A DNA stretch of 64,000 bases from Cristatella mucedo (GCA_009760855.2 WPIO01000070.1:45001-109000); one strand, 5' to 3'. Numbered from the stretch's first letter, positions 1-10,450 are shown. A program made the numbers and translations. The notes: generated from the letters alone by a model not told the origin.

Positions 1-235
1 TTTGAAAAATTGGGGTTGGGGGCACAACAGAGTGGAGGGCACTTGAACAGTGGGTTGCACTGTAGCTCTGCAAATAGGTTGGGGGGCAGTGAGGGAGGGG
101 TGAAGTGTTTTGGGCTATGACCCACCCCCCCGACTGCTTCGCATTCAGTCATGGTTTTGCGTTGGCAATGCTTTGCCAGTGAGATGTTGGGCGTAACATT
201 CCGTGACTCGACAGATGCCCAGAGCTGCTAAAGCA
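1..235. other. G-rich leading segment, no gene recognised
   Basis: Bases 10-110 are G-rich on the + strand, with several runs of three to six G, and bases 120-131 are C-rich. No reading frame of note crosses it and no repeat family seen elsewhere in the window starts here. The G runs could form a quadruplex, but that is inference from composition only. Confidence 0.4.
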
Positions 236-395
236 ACCTCTTCTAAAGCACATCTTTTTGTATAGCGACAGAAGAGCCTTTACGGCTATCACCACTGCTT
301 GCAGTGGTGATAAAGGATCGCCCACTGCAGGAATTGATCCCACGACCTCGGGACCGAGGTCGTGAAAGTAACCGCCTTACCTAGTGTGCCATCAC
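236..395 (-). mobile_element. tRNA-derived SINE, copy 1
   Basis: Read on the minus strand this has a tRNA-like head (about 395 to 315) with an A-box-like TGGCACACTAGG and a B-box-like GGGATCAATTCC at tRNA-like spacing, followed by a unique body ending near GTCGCTATACAAAAAG (about 250). The same head-to-tail plan and a tail with GCTATACAAA recur at 49150-49295 and, with GCTATGCGAA, at 14640-14772. The head contains a perfect inverted repeat (341-351 against 354-364). There is no clean cloverleaf, so this is a SINE and not a tRNA gene. Confidence 0.55.
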
Positions 396-811
396 GGATA
401 ACATTTGCCACAGTCGGAAGCCAGAGAGTTTTCTTTCGTGCCACCTCTACTAGCATAAATAAACACCACCTCCTTGACTTGCCCAGGCCACCTGTTGCAG
501 ATCCTGTTATCAAGCCTCATGAAGCACTGCTATTGGCTGTGACCGTCCTTGGCTTGCTTGCTTTAAGCACTGGCATGCAGATTTCCTTCGGTGGCAGAAC
601 TACTATCTGTGTGGTTAGCACGCCAATGGACTACCATCTTAGCCAAATCGGAATCGGTCGGCGTGTGAGATGCCTATGGAACCCTCGAGAATTTAATGGC
701 AGCTGCGATCGTGCCAGCATATGGAAAGGATGTCTTTCTAAATTTGTTGATGGATTTGAACCTCTAAATTAAAGCATCATTAAAGCATTAATCACTAAAG
801 CATATTTCCTG
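396..811. other. no gene recognised
   Basis: A frame is open to 772 but has no ATG at its start, begins inside the SINE and resembles nothing I know. Bases 789-808, just left of the Tc1 element, resemble bases 2349-2370 just right of it (AATCACT then GCATAT), a flanking direct repeat longer than the expected TA target duplication. Confidence 0.4.
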
Positions 812-813
812 TA

Positions 814-848
814 CACTGGGCTCCAAAAATGTCTGAGCACCTGGTACC
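814..848 (+). repeat. left terminal inverted repeat of the Tc1-like element
   Basis: It starts CACTGGGCTCCAAAAATG directly after TA and continues through GAGCACCTGGT. Its reverse complement aligns with 2312-2344 with several mismatches and one gap. The pattern of CTGG, then CAAAA, then a CACC block is typical of Tc1-like termini. Confidence 0.75.
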
Positions 849-899
849 AGCATACTATTTTACACAAAACACACAAGATTAAAACCGGATCTTACTCAG

Positions 900-1990
900 A
901 AGCAGTTTTCGTTACTACAGTTTTGCAATTTCGCCCAATTGTTTTGATATTGACCCCACTAGCTACCTGCACAGTTCTGTAGGAATTGACGACTGCAATC
1001 CTACCAAGCTTTGATAGAACTCATCAGGTATCATGCACCAAAAAACTCTGAATCTTTTGGTCGGCTTGCTCCTACAGATCTTCTATCGAGTTCAAGTCCG
1101 GGCTTTTGGTTGTCTAGTGCATAACCGCAATTGCCTTAAAGCCGTAGCCTGATGGTTCTTAAAAAACTCTTTAAGTGCCCCAGCAGCAGCAGCAGCGTGC
1201 TTCTGATCGGTGTTATGCAGCAGCAGATAGAAATCGAGCCCATAGAGAGCTTAAGCAGATGGAAAGCCAGCACTCTGCACTATGACGAGTTAAGACATGC
1301 TGATTCATTATTCTTTGAATGCCGTGCAGACGCACTGCATTCAAAAGTTGAGAGGCAACTCCATTATCGTTACACTATCATCTCCAAATTTCACATTATT
1401 TTACAGATAATCGTCAATGTACGTTTTATTTATTCGACAGTGGATATAATTCCTCTTCTGTCACAGAAAAAGAGATTGACGTTGAACTCACCAATTCTCA
1501 GCACTCTGCTCTACTGTGAATGCTGGTGTCTGCGAACAAAATTCAGTTTGTTTCCCACTGCACAGTCGACATCGGCTTGAGCTTGGCCTCCCGTGCATTC
1601 ACTTCTCGTTCGTTAAGCCATGTACTCACGGTATTTCGGCTTACGACCGTTCTAGTAGCTGGGAAGAGGCTGTTAGTGCATTTTAGCAATGACAGAGGTC
1701 CTTTAGAGCAATTCTTTTGAGGAGCCTGTCCTCTCTCGGAGAAGTTACTCGAGGGTGACCCGAGCTTGGTAGTGCCTCTGCGAAACCATAGTCCAGATGT
1801 TTCCTAGCAATATTCCTTCCAGTTCCTGCTGAGTTATTCAGCCACCTCCCGATGTCTCGGTTTGAATGGCCATCGCTGTGTAGCTGAATCAAAACTGCTC
1901 TTGTACCTTCAGAGAGTTGTGCAACTGAGGGCGTGTTCTGGTTTCACACCAAATTCAATATGGAGCAAGCTGGCCCCAATAAGTCAAGGA
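900..1990 (-). pseudogene. Tc1-like transposase remnant
   Basis: On the minus strand, 1892-1683 encodes the helix-turn-helix part of a Tc1 transposase: residues resembling the paired-like domain (SNRDIGRWLNNSAGTGRNI), then a basic linker and the family motif GHPRVTSPREDRLL. Toward the 3' end, near 1110-1075, the catalytic-glutamate motif appears as SPDLNSIEDL followed by a stop where Tc1 proteins usually have tryptophan (TGG to TAG). The middle, including the first two catalytic aspartates, is not readable in one frame. Intact proteins of this family have about 340 residues; here no frame exceeds about 70. It is a dead copy with no sign of host use. Confidence 0.75.
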
Positions 1991-2311
1991 GACATCTGGG
2001 TACCTTAGCTCATCAATGGTCGAGGCATCGTCGTTGACGAAATGGGCCAGAATAGCTTTTGCTGGATGGCCTCTAAGAGGTGTAGAATAATCACGTGACC
2101 ATTACTGCCAACGTGTTTACACGGGAGACGTTGACTCAGTTGCCGGCAAATGCTGTTACTAAGCCAAACTTAGCAAACTGTGACTAAGGCCATCACTATA
2201 TTGGGAGATCGTTTCACTTTAATAATAAGTGCAGCTAATAATAATAAGCTAATAATAAGTGCAGACTTACTCGAATACTGGCATTAGCAACAACCGATTA
2301 ACTCAGATCAC

Positions 2312-2344
2312 TGGACCAAGTGCATAGAAGTTTTTAAGGCAGTG
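2312..2344 (-). repeat. right terminal inverted repeat of the Tc1-like element
   Basis: It reads GGACCAAGTGCATAGAAG and then TTTTTAAGGCAGTG, followed by TA. It is the degenerate reverse complement of the left end at 814-848. Confidence 0.7.
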
Positions 2345-2346
2345 TA

Positions 2347-2898
2347 TTATAATCACTGTATGCATATTCCGATTTCTAAAACGAACATTTATGTCTGTAA
2401 TTCATTAAATATTCTAGATTGCTAATTCATTTTATGCATAATTTGTTGAAACCCATTTAATCAGAGGAAAAGTGATGTGATCAGCTGCAACTTTGCGGCA
2501 CACCTAATACTTTTCAATAACCACTGTCACTGAGCTGGGTGTATCCGTGACTAAAAGAGCAGAAATACTACGTGCCACAAATGAAGAGGACTTGTGACAT
2601 TAGTCAGTGCTTTCGGTCAAAAAGTGCAGCTGACAAGTGCAGCAACATCTAGTCATTGTGCAACTACATAGTGTGAGTGGTATCAAAGCACGATGAAGGG
2701 TGCCCGTGTTGAGCTGTTGAACTATTGCTGCATCCTCCGTGGAACCACTGGTGTGGCCGTAGAGGACAACAATTTCTGTCCAGTATGCTTCCGGAGATGC
2801 TGTGCTCTGTACCGACTGAGTAGCAGTTTACTGCCTACATTCTGCATTTCATTTGCAGATTCGCAATGCTGCCACTCACTCACACTCATCCGCACACT
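2347..2898. other. no gene recognised
   Basis: AT-rich DNA without a supported gene. A 70-codon frame at 2693-2905 is cysteine-rich but runs into the minisatellite and matches no family I know. Confidence 0.4.
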
Positions 2899-3006
2899 CC
2901 TGTAAGCCTAATCCTGTAAGCCTAATCCTGTAAGCCTAATCCTGTAGGCCTAATCCAGTAAGCCTAATCCTGTAAGCCTAATCCGCCCACTCATGTAAGC
3001 CTAATC
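2899..3006 (+). repeat. 14-bp minisatellite
   Basis: About six direct copies of CCTGTAAGCCTAAT with point changes (CCTGTAGG, CCAGTAAG), then a partial copy after a short interruption (CCGCCCACTCATGTAAGC). The complement contains TTAGGC once per unit, but the 14-bp period is not a telomere repeat. Confidence 0.9.
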
Positions 3007-3072
3007 ATATGTATCATAAATCCGATATAGACTATTCGTCTAAAGAGTTTCTACTTTATTTGTGTGTGGGTC

Positions 3073-3084
3073 TACACAAACACA

Positions 3085-3125
<41 letters not shown>

Positions 3126-3152
3126 ACACACATATATATATATATATATATT
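3073..3152 (+). repeat. (CA)n then (TA)n microsatellite
   Basis: About 58 bases of CA repeat pass directly into about 20 bases of TA repeat, lying next to the (ATT)n tail of a LINE A end. Confidence 0.95.
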
Positions 3153-3167
3153 TGTATAGTAATAAAT

Positions 3168-3626
3168 AAAAACAATAATACACTTGATTAAGCACCCCCA
3201 GAGAACTCAATCTCTTTCTAGGGACTTTACATTTGCTGCAAAGAATACACGGTCGACTGGTGAATGGTATCATGCTTGAGAAAAACAGCATGAATAACAT
3301 TGCATTGTTAGGAATGACATGCACATGGTCAGCATGCAAGTGTGGTCAGTGGCAGCATGCAACAGAGTCAGCACTCATTAGCACATGAAGGACGAATCAC
3401 AGGCTCCCACTAAATGCTTCCATAAAGATATGCTTTTTTAATTTCTCTAAATGTGGACAAGTCGGGAGATGTCGCGACGCAGGTTGGGAGTGAGCTCATG
3501 GCTTTTGAAGCATTCGAGCTAAAGGCACATTCTCCAAATAATTTGAGGTTTGCCCGAGGTATAGTTAAATACTTACATTCCGAAAAGCAGGTGGAACAAT
3601 ACTTGGCATTGTTGAAGAGAAGATAA
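3168..3626 (-). mobile_element. LINE family A, 3' end (truncated)
   Basis: On the minus strand this carries the last ~45 codons of the LINE A reverse transcriptase ORF (SSLPTCVATSPDLSTF), the 3' UTR and the terminal hairpin region, then a short ATT-rich tail at 3168-3180. It is 5'-truncated, as is usual after target-primed reverse transcription. One arm of the terminal stem is mutated, so this is an older copy. Confidence 0.8.
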
Positions 3627-3630
3627 TCGA

Positions 3631-4719
3631 TTGATGTATCTATTGATGTATCTATCCGTCTGTCAGTCCTTCCATCCGACTGTCTGCCTGTCTGTCTATC
3701 TATCTTTCTATCTATCTGTCTGTCTATCTGTCAGTCAGCCTATGTACCTATATACAGAAGTATTTGTATTAAAACTATTGATATACCTATTTGTATATAT
3801 ATGTATATATAATTAATTTGTATAGACCCCTAAGAGAACCGGATCTCTATTCAAGCCCTTCACGTATGCCAAGGGGCTGCAGCCCACGTCAAGCAACGTG
3901 TTAATCAAGCTTGCTTAAAGCTACCCGTGTTGCAGAATGCACTGCTATTGGCCAACCGTATGATTTTTACAATAGCTTAAGATGGTAGGCGATTTATTAC
4001 CTGCACTTTAGCTCAAACTTTCAGAGTAAGCCATGCCATTCCTGAAAAAATTTGCTTGTCGTAACTGCATAACTGTTTTTAGTCATGCGGGCCCCAATCT
4101 GATCTCGAGACAAATGAGCCTTTTTTTCCAATTTGCTGTGTACTATGAAGGGGAAATAACTTCGAAGTGACCTGTTTCTTTTTGTAGGTGGAGGCAAGCA
4201 CACACACGTACATGCTCGTTCCTACCTTTATGTAGGATACATCAAAGCAAGCTTGTTTGCGTACACATACATACACACAAGCCAACTAATCGCAATAGGA
4301 ATAATAAAAAATTTGTATTTTATCTTACCTGAATAAATTTTTTAAGCACACGTCGTTTATATGAGCCATGAGACACACAAACGAGCGATTGAATGTTCGG
4401 GCATAGACATGCAGACATTTGGGAAAGAAAGCTAAACCTTAACTTGTCCTTTGGTTCATCTGCATATATTGTTGTCCTTTGTACTCGATTAGGCTATAGA
4501 ATGAGATAACTGGTTCCTGCTGATGCAGAGTGTAGGCCAGTGTGCTAGATGTGCAGTGACCTGTGACTTGTTCGTACTGATCGCTCGTAACCGTCATCGG
4601 CGTTAGTCACCAGCCAACAGCTTGCTGGCGTGGGCGTATGCATGTGAGTGGCATGCAGCTGAAGCAGCAACCAGCTCCCGACGGTCGGACCGAGCAGCGA
4701 CAGTCGTGCCTCTCTCTCC

Positions 4720-4762
<43 letters not shown>

Positions 4763-4893
4763 GAGCAGGATTCTGCGAGTGACCGACTCAGTGCTGGAGC
4801 AGAGCCGAGGCGTGCTAGATAAAACTTAAGCATGACCACTTGATCTGTCGAATGATGAGAGAATTTTTGAAAGAAGTGCGAATTCAGGAGTTT
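3631..4893 (+). repeat. start of unit 1: first 0.9-kb repeat
   Basis: It begins with a TCTG/TCTA tetranucleotide tract (about 3684-3738) and matches 28230-29200 at the start of unit 2 over most of its length. Its right two thirds (from about 4100) are repeated in tandem at 4894-5770 and again at 63470-63870. It contains a (CT)n tract at 4709-4761. No protein coding is supported: the frames over the (CT)n tract are low-complexity Ser-Leu or Arg-Glu translations. Confidence 0.75.
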
Positions 4894-4999
4894 TTGAGCC
4901 GTTTTTCCAATTAGCTGTGTACTTTGAATGGGGATATATCTTCAAAGTGACCTGTTTTTTGGTAGGTACAGTTTAAGGACACTCGATCGCCCACATACG

Positions 5000-5038
<39 letters not shown>

Positions 5039-5770
5039 GCGCGCACATATAGGCAATGGCTCACACGCAGGCACAGGAAAACACAGACACAGAGAATCAC
5101 ACAACACAAGCACACACACATAAATGCTCACTCGTGCCTTTATGTAGGATAAATCACAGCAAGCTTGTTTGTATACACACATATACACACAAACATAATA
5201 ATCGCAATATAAGTAATAATAGATGTGTATTTTATTTTATCCGAATCAATTTTGTAAGCACACATCGTGCATGTGAGCCACGAGACACTCACACGTGCGA
5301 TTGCATGTCCGGACATGCCCATGCAAACATTTAGGGAAGAAAGCTAAACCCTAACTTTTCCTTTGCTTCATCTGCATATATTTTTGTCCTTTGTATTTGA
5401 TTGGGCAATAAAATGAGATAACTGGTTCCTGCTGATGCAGAGTGTAGTCCAGTGTGCTAGATGTGCAGTGACCTGTGACTTGTTCGTACTGATCGCTCGT
5501 AACTGTCATCGGCGTTAGTCACCAGCCAACAGCTTGCTGGCGTGGGCGTATGCATGTGAGTGGCATGCAGCTGAAGCAGCAACCAGCTCCTGACGGTCGG
5601 ACCAAGCAGCGACAGTCGCGCCTTTGTCTCTCTTTCTATCCATCAAGATTCTGCGAGAGACCGACTCAGTGCTGGAGCAGAGCCGACGCGTGCTAGATCA
5701 AACTTAACCATGACCACTTGATCTGTCGAATGATGAGAGACTTGTTGATTCAGGAGTTTCTCATCGATTG
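4894..5770 (+). repeat. second 0.9-kb repeat of unit 1
   Basis: A direct copy of about 4110-4870, offset by about 790 bp at its left end and 912 bp at its right end because a (CA)n(CG)n tract at 5002-5044 has expanded inside it. The shared parts include TGAGATAACTGGTTCCTGC and the CTGCGAGAG/TGACCGACTCAG block. The (CT)n tract present in the first copy has shrunk here. Confidence 0.75.
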
Positions 5771-6167
5771 ACGATGAGATTTATCACCAGTAGCCAGTCA
5801 ATGATGGAGTGCTCAGTATCGGCCTAAATAGGACAGTTTAAGGACACTGCACATGGACTGAGCAAATGCAATGAGGATTTTTAGTTTATTTTTAAATTAA
5901 AACGGAGGGAAACTCATTAGGCAAGTTTAGAGTAATTTTAATTCGTTGGGAACACACGAACTAAAGGCAGATCTTCCAAAGCACTTAAGGTTGTTAGAGA
6001 CGAAGCTAGTCGGCCGGAGCATAAAGATCTGGCGTTAATGGACGCCTGATTTATAATTAGTTTGAATAGTTATATTTAAGCAAGCGAAGGGGCGAACAAT
6101 GAAGCAAGGGAGCCTAGAGTTCGATAGGCTTCTTTATAGATGAGCATAATTTAGTTATCTCTTTTAA
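5771..6167. other. unit-1 flank with a LINE remnant
   Basis: This matches unit 2 at 29230-29250 and then jumps to 29845-30180. Unit 1 therefore lacks about 590 bases that unit 2 keeps, including the exon-like minus-strand block at 29503-29604. Bases 5940-6140 are a worn minus-strand LINE A-like tail. Confidence 0.55.
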
Positions 6168-7300
6168 TTGTAATGTAATGTAATGTAATGTATCTCCGTC
6201 AGTAACTCCACAAAGTCATAAAGACCATGTGGGTGTTACGCAGGAGAGTTTTGTATAGCGTACTCACAGCCTAAGCGGCTTTTGGTACGCATTCGGTAGC
6301 CAACAGACTTCGTCTCACGCAACAAAGAGAAAGTGGAAATCATAGCAGAGTTAGGAGAGCAGTTAGTTGAGGTAGTGAGTAGCATAGAAGTAGCAGTTCA
6401 GGACCGCTGAAAAAGATGTGCCATAGTCGGCAGTTGGAGAGTAGATGTCGTTGCATATGAATTGTGGAAGCGAGTTCCACAGTCTAGGACCTGCAGAGCT
6501 AAAGCTTCTGTCGCCAACTGTCTTTAAGCGGAGGAATGGGCCAGCTAATTTATTGTCCACACGGGACCTGAGGGCGCGAACAGGCTGAGACTGATGTAGC
6601 AGTTCAGCTAGGTGCGAAGGAGCCAAGCCGTGGCGGGCCTTGTGGGTCAGCTTAAGAACTGTGCTCTGTATCCTTTGCTCAACCGGCAACCATCCTGGCT
6701 CTTTCAGCAAAGGAGACACGTGCTCAAACCGCTGGGACTTGAAGACCAGCCTTGCAGCCATATTCATAGTCAGCTGTAGTGGCATAATAGCTTTCTTTGG
6801 CAGCCCAGCCAAAAGGGAATTACGATAATCAAGTCGAGACAGAACTAAAGAGCTAGTTAATTTTTTTACAAGCCACTGTGGGAGACAGCTTCTAATCTTG
6901 GATAGGGATCGGATGTGATGGCTAGCTGTAGAGGCAGTCTTCTGAATGAAGCTTTTGAAATTGAGGCAGCTGTCGAACACGACACCTAGATTAGGAGCAT
7001 GTGGTGAAGGTCGCACAATAGCATCACCTATTAGAACAGCAAAGCCTTTTAATCCAGCCACACGCTTAGGGTGTCCTATGAGTAGCAGTTCGGTTTTATC
7101 GTCATTTAAATTTAGGAAGTTTTCCGACATCCAGGATCGAATATCGGCAAGGCAAGCATTCAGTTTCTCAGTTGCTGCAGCAGATTCCGACAGTTTAAAT
7201 GACAAATACAACTGATTATCGTCAGCATAGAAGTGATATCCTATTCCATGGGCCTTAATCACTTTTCCCAGAAGTTGCGTATAAATGGAGAACAGCAATT
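6168..7300 (-). mobile_element. LINE family B, 3' half, youngest-looking copy
   Basis: On the minus strand it runs from within the reverse transcriptase palm (about 7300) to the (ACATT)n tail, seen on the + strand as TAATG repeats at 6168-6190. The 3' end holds the family B terminal hairpin: GTAACACCCACA near 6240-6230 pairs with TGTGGAGTTAC near 6215-6205. It is present in unit 1 and absent at the matching place in unit 2. It is 5'-truncated in the catalytic region. Confidence 0.9.
6363..7298 (-). pseudogene. reverse transcriptase C-terminal half, LINE B
   Basis: A 311-residue frame without stops or shifts. Near its start it has the reverse transcriptase catalytic box FYADDNQLYLSF, then NLNDDKTELLLIGHP (palm end), the helical thumb region and the CR1/Rex-type C-terminus with LWNSLPQF near residue 275. 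The upstream palm motifs and the whole endonuclease are missing because the insertion is 5'-truncated, so the protein could not act alone. The first methionine is internal and not a true start. The uninterrupted frame makes it the best-preserved LINE B C-terminus in the window; the copy at 55202-56796 is broken. Confidence 0.85.
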
Positions 7301-7740
7301 TCCATATAAATCGAGATAATTTCCGGGTTTTGCTTTTAAGGCCATATATAACACTAACAGTTTCATTAAACCTATCGTCTGAGCATAACTTAATTAAATC
7401 TTTTTAGTTTCCGTACGATCGAAGTTTATTTTTGCATAAATTGGCATTACAACTTAAGCAATATTGAGTTGAAAAATCTTAAATGTGAGAATTATTATAT
7501 TTGTTTAACTTGGTGAGATCCATACACCACCACATGAGTCGATCAAATTTAAATAATGTAAAGTATACTTATGATATGCAAAATCTGACTTTGCATGCTG
7601 ATATGCACTCTTTTAAAGAGGGTCTTTATCCTTTCATCGGGTTTTCAAAGAGATCCGTTACTCCAAAAGGGTAAAAAAAGCATTCGATCAAGTACTTTGG
7701 TAAGGTCTTCACTTCTACGAAGGTGATAGTAAGTGTTTAA
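7301..7740. other. no gene recognised; unit homology resumes near 7490
   Basis: AT-rich. From about 7490 it matches unit 2 from about 31750 (ATACACCACC and the following bases), which fixes the collinearity of the two units upstream of the makorin gene. No coding frame is supported. Confidence 0.5.
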
Positions 7741-8985
7741 CCTTTACTTTGACCCATCCTACCATTTGAGCACAGAAAGGTAAACGCTCAAAATTGGCTC
7801 TGACAGCTTATCTCCAGTTGCATCAGTGCAAAACAGACATGTCCTGTTCCACAGTGATACTTGATTAGATGACAGCTGCAGATCCCGATAACGTCTGACC
7901 ACTTTCAGCAGAATTACCTTGCTATAATTTGGGCTTGCTTATACGAGAATGCTAAAGCAGAGTTTTTCCATGCATTTGTGGCATCTTACTTCGACTTGTG
8001 AAACTCACTGCTTGCTAGTCTACCAGCCTGTGCGAGCAGGTGCTTAGAACTGATGCGAAAATCTGCAGGTAGGCTTATCTGTCGTGGAAGTCAGGTCTCA
8101 AGCAAGTAAAGCTCTTTCAACTCCCTGGCTACATGCATTGCTGAACTCTGCCCATTTGAAACGAACTGCTGCAAGCAGTTTCAGAATAAATTATTGTACA
8201 AAAATTACTGCTCTGAGCAAACCAAAAGTAAATCAGAAATTATAGACTACATCAGATTCACAGTTGAGTTCTTAAGCTTTCAGCTTCGCAATATTTCTAA
8301 TATTCGGGCCTAGTTAGACAGGTAATCAAAATCCAAGTTGGTTAACTGTTTAGTTGCATCTCGTCGAAACTTGCATAGCTAACTGCTTACTAGTCTACCA
8401 GCCTGTGCATTGGGGTGCCACCACCTGGCTTAGTGCCAAGAAGGGCGGCTAGTCGCTCATGCCTTCAGCATCTCAGCTGCAACTTTAAGCGCTCCAAATA
8501 GAACAATGCATGAGCTTCAAAGTTTCGTCTTTCACTTTTAGGTTCCTTTTATTCTCTTGCTCCAGCCTACCAGTCGGAACTATTCCCTGCCTGGCGAGTT
8601 ATCGTACCGCCTGGTTTTCTGGCTCAAATAGCTCAGGTATCAAAAGTATGAACCTCAAATCCTTTGAAGACAGAGCCAGTCGTTTGTACCCTACCAGAGC
8701 ATGAAAATCCCCCAGCCGATTGATGTCCTAATATCCCCTGACTCGAAGAAATTTAAAGAGCTAAAACGAATCCGTTTGACACAGCATTTGCTGTCTCTTT
8801 GTGGTCAGTCCTTTGCATGCCTAGGGGTGCTGCTGCAATGCCTATTACCACTAACCATATTCGCACGGTGAAACAGGGCACCTCTAACCATAATATGCAC
8901 GTTGACAATATGCGTGTCACTCTTAAGCATTCACTATGTGATAGTGCTTTTCTTAGGGAATAAACGATTTATTAAAAGGTGAAGA
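7741..8985 (+). mobile_element. old LINE A-like reverse transcriptase remnants
   Basis: Degenerate + strand blocks align to LINE A: GCATTTGTGGCATCTTACTT and CTACCAGCCTGTGCG (thumb region, about 7970-8035), repeated in part at 8390-8410, then the C-terminal CCTCAAATCCTTTGAAGACAG block at about 8650. All frames are broken. The same remnants lie in unit 2 at about 31950-33140, so they predate the unit duplication. Confidence 0.65.
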
Positions 8986-9242
8986 AGACAGTCGTTAAAC
9001 GTTAGCCGCACCGATAAGTCCTGTCGGCTTTCCTGGTTTTATTATCGAATCACGTTTACTAACAGCAATCACAGGCTTTCCGTCCCGGCGCCTGAGTCAA
9101 ACATGCACAATCGCCTCAATGCAGTTCTCTCAACTGGAAGGGTGCCGAGATTAGCCGATCAGACTTGATTACCGGGCCACCAGCTTCCGAGCTCAGCAAT
9201 CATGAAAGGCCTCCCTACAAGTAGACATGTAGCTGGCACCTT
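8986..9242. other. unit-1-only GC-rich segment, left part
   Basis: Bases about 9000-9242 are markedly richer in G and C than the surroundings and have no counterpart in unit 2. Together with 9526-10440 they may form one block split by the LINE B end at 9243-9525. No family recognised. Confidence 0.4.
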
Positions 9243-9525
9243 TCTTACGCAACGACAACTACTCTCCAACTGCCGACAATGGCACATCTTTTTCAGCGGT
9301 CCTGAACTGCTACTTTTATGCTACTCACTACCTCAACTGCTCTCCTGACTCTGCCATGTTTCCCACTTTCTCTTTGTTGTGTGAGACGAAGTCTGTTGGC
9401 TACCGAATGCGTACCGAAAGCCGCTTAGGCTGTGAGTGCACTATAAAAAAAAAACTCTCCTGCGTAACACCCACATGGTCTTCATGACTTTGTGGAGTTA
9501 CTGACGGAGATACATTACAGTAGAT
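9243..9525 (+). mobile_element. LINE family B, 3' end
   Basis: It starts abruptly at TTCTTACGCAACGACAACTA (the last 40 codons of the LINE B ORF) and runs through the 3' UTR and terminal hairpin (GTAACACCCACA to TGTGGAGTTAC) to GAGATACATTACAG. It is close in sequence to 56690-56985. It sits inside the GC-rich unit-1 block. Confidence 0.85.
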
Positions 9526-10440
9526 TGCATTAGAATTGACCAAGCAATGGCCACGTACTTGTCGACCTTGTTCGGCTTCTACCGCCAAAGCTTCCGAGCA
9601 GTCGTCGCACGGTTCCTAGGCATTGACGATGACAGCTTCCATGCATTTGTAGATCACCAGGTCAGTTACACGGGCCAGATAGCTGCCAAACGGAATCGAG
9701 CTGCCTGCCGACATGCAGCAGTCGCCGGTAGAGCCCGAAAGTGCCAAGTAGGCGCCCCAAAATCGGGAAATTTGAGTCCGTTATTTAATGCAGCAACTGG
9801 CGACACTGGCTGGGAACGTGGCATATGATGTCGTCCTCCGAAAGTTACAAGCAGCAACTAATGTGTTTTTAGGGGTAGGACCTCCACAAGGAAAGAGTGC
9901 TCGAGGCTGAAACCATCGGAGGTTTAACGAAGCTCTTTTGCTGCACTCACAGCTGCTCACAGCCACCAACGCCATTGCACTGCCTGCAGCTAAGCAGACT
10001 GGAAGCAGCTTTAATAGCATGGGCTAAAACGAGACTGGGCTGAAGATTCCCTGGCACGCTGACCTAGCCACTCTGCTATAGATCAAGATGGCGCCCTATT
10101 TTTCTATGAAGGAGGGAAGTCCTCAGTGTGGGTGGCCGCTAAAGACGTGGGCGATAAGCTCGAGGCCCGGGTAAAAGAGGATCCGATGGCGATAAATATG
10201 ACGGATCCTCGATGGCCGCACTCGTGGTGGTCGGGCTCACGGAGATCCGTTGCTGGAACGGCTTAGCCCAGCGGCGATACTGTTCCGTTTCCAGAGAAGC
10301 AGGTTAGACGGCTGAGCGGTGCCGTTCAGGAAGGTGACGGATAGCTGGGAGTGCGGGCGGTCACTGTTAGCTGGCTGGGCTTGCTATTCAGCTACTCGTT
10401 GGGAAAGAAGTGCTGCCTGGTAAAAGGCCTGGAAAGAAAG
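9526..10440 (+). other. unidentified GC-rich block with coding-like stretches
   Basis: About 900 bases of clearly higher GC than the rest of the window, absent from unit 2. Three + strand frames look protein-like but do not join: 9547-9828 (93 codons, start MATYLSTLFGFYRQSFRA), 9788-9910 (40 codons, MQQLATLAGNVAYDVVLR, with readable sequence after its stop) and 10078-10266 (62 codons, IDQDGALFFYEGGKSSVW). They fit one decayed ORF with frameshifts. I do not recognise the family. It could be a mobile element of a kind not seen elsewhere here, a processed pseudogene or foreign DNA. Confidence 0.4.
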
Positions 10441-10450
10441 TAATGTAACT

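Larger units (their letters stand above)
812..2346 (-). mobile_element. Tc1-like DNA transposon, about 1.5 kb, inactive
   Basis: The element is bounded by related inverted ends. The left end reads TACACTGGGCTCCAAAAA, and the right end, reverse-complemented, reads TACACTGCCTTAAAAACTTC followed by a matching GCAC block. Both carry the flanking TA that Tc1/mariner elements duplicate. The length of about 1.5 kb is usual for the family. Inside, on the minus strand, are recognisable N- and C-terminal pieces of a Tc1 transposase broken by stops. The ends have diverged from each other, so this is an old copy. Confidence 0.8.

Noticed and set aside
362-772. 136-codon + strand open frame near the left edge
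   Set aside because: It begins inside the SINE, has no ATG at its start, shows no recognisable domain and has no second copy to test conservation.
1152-1580. 142-codon + strand frame
   Set aside because: Antisense shadow of the Tc1-like transposase remnant.
2890-3006. Interstitial telomere from TTAGGC in the minisatellite
   Set aside because: The period is 14 bp with TTAGGC once per unit, not a head-to-tail hexamer array.
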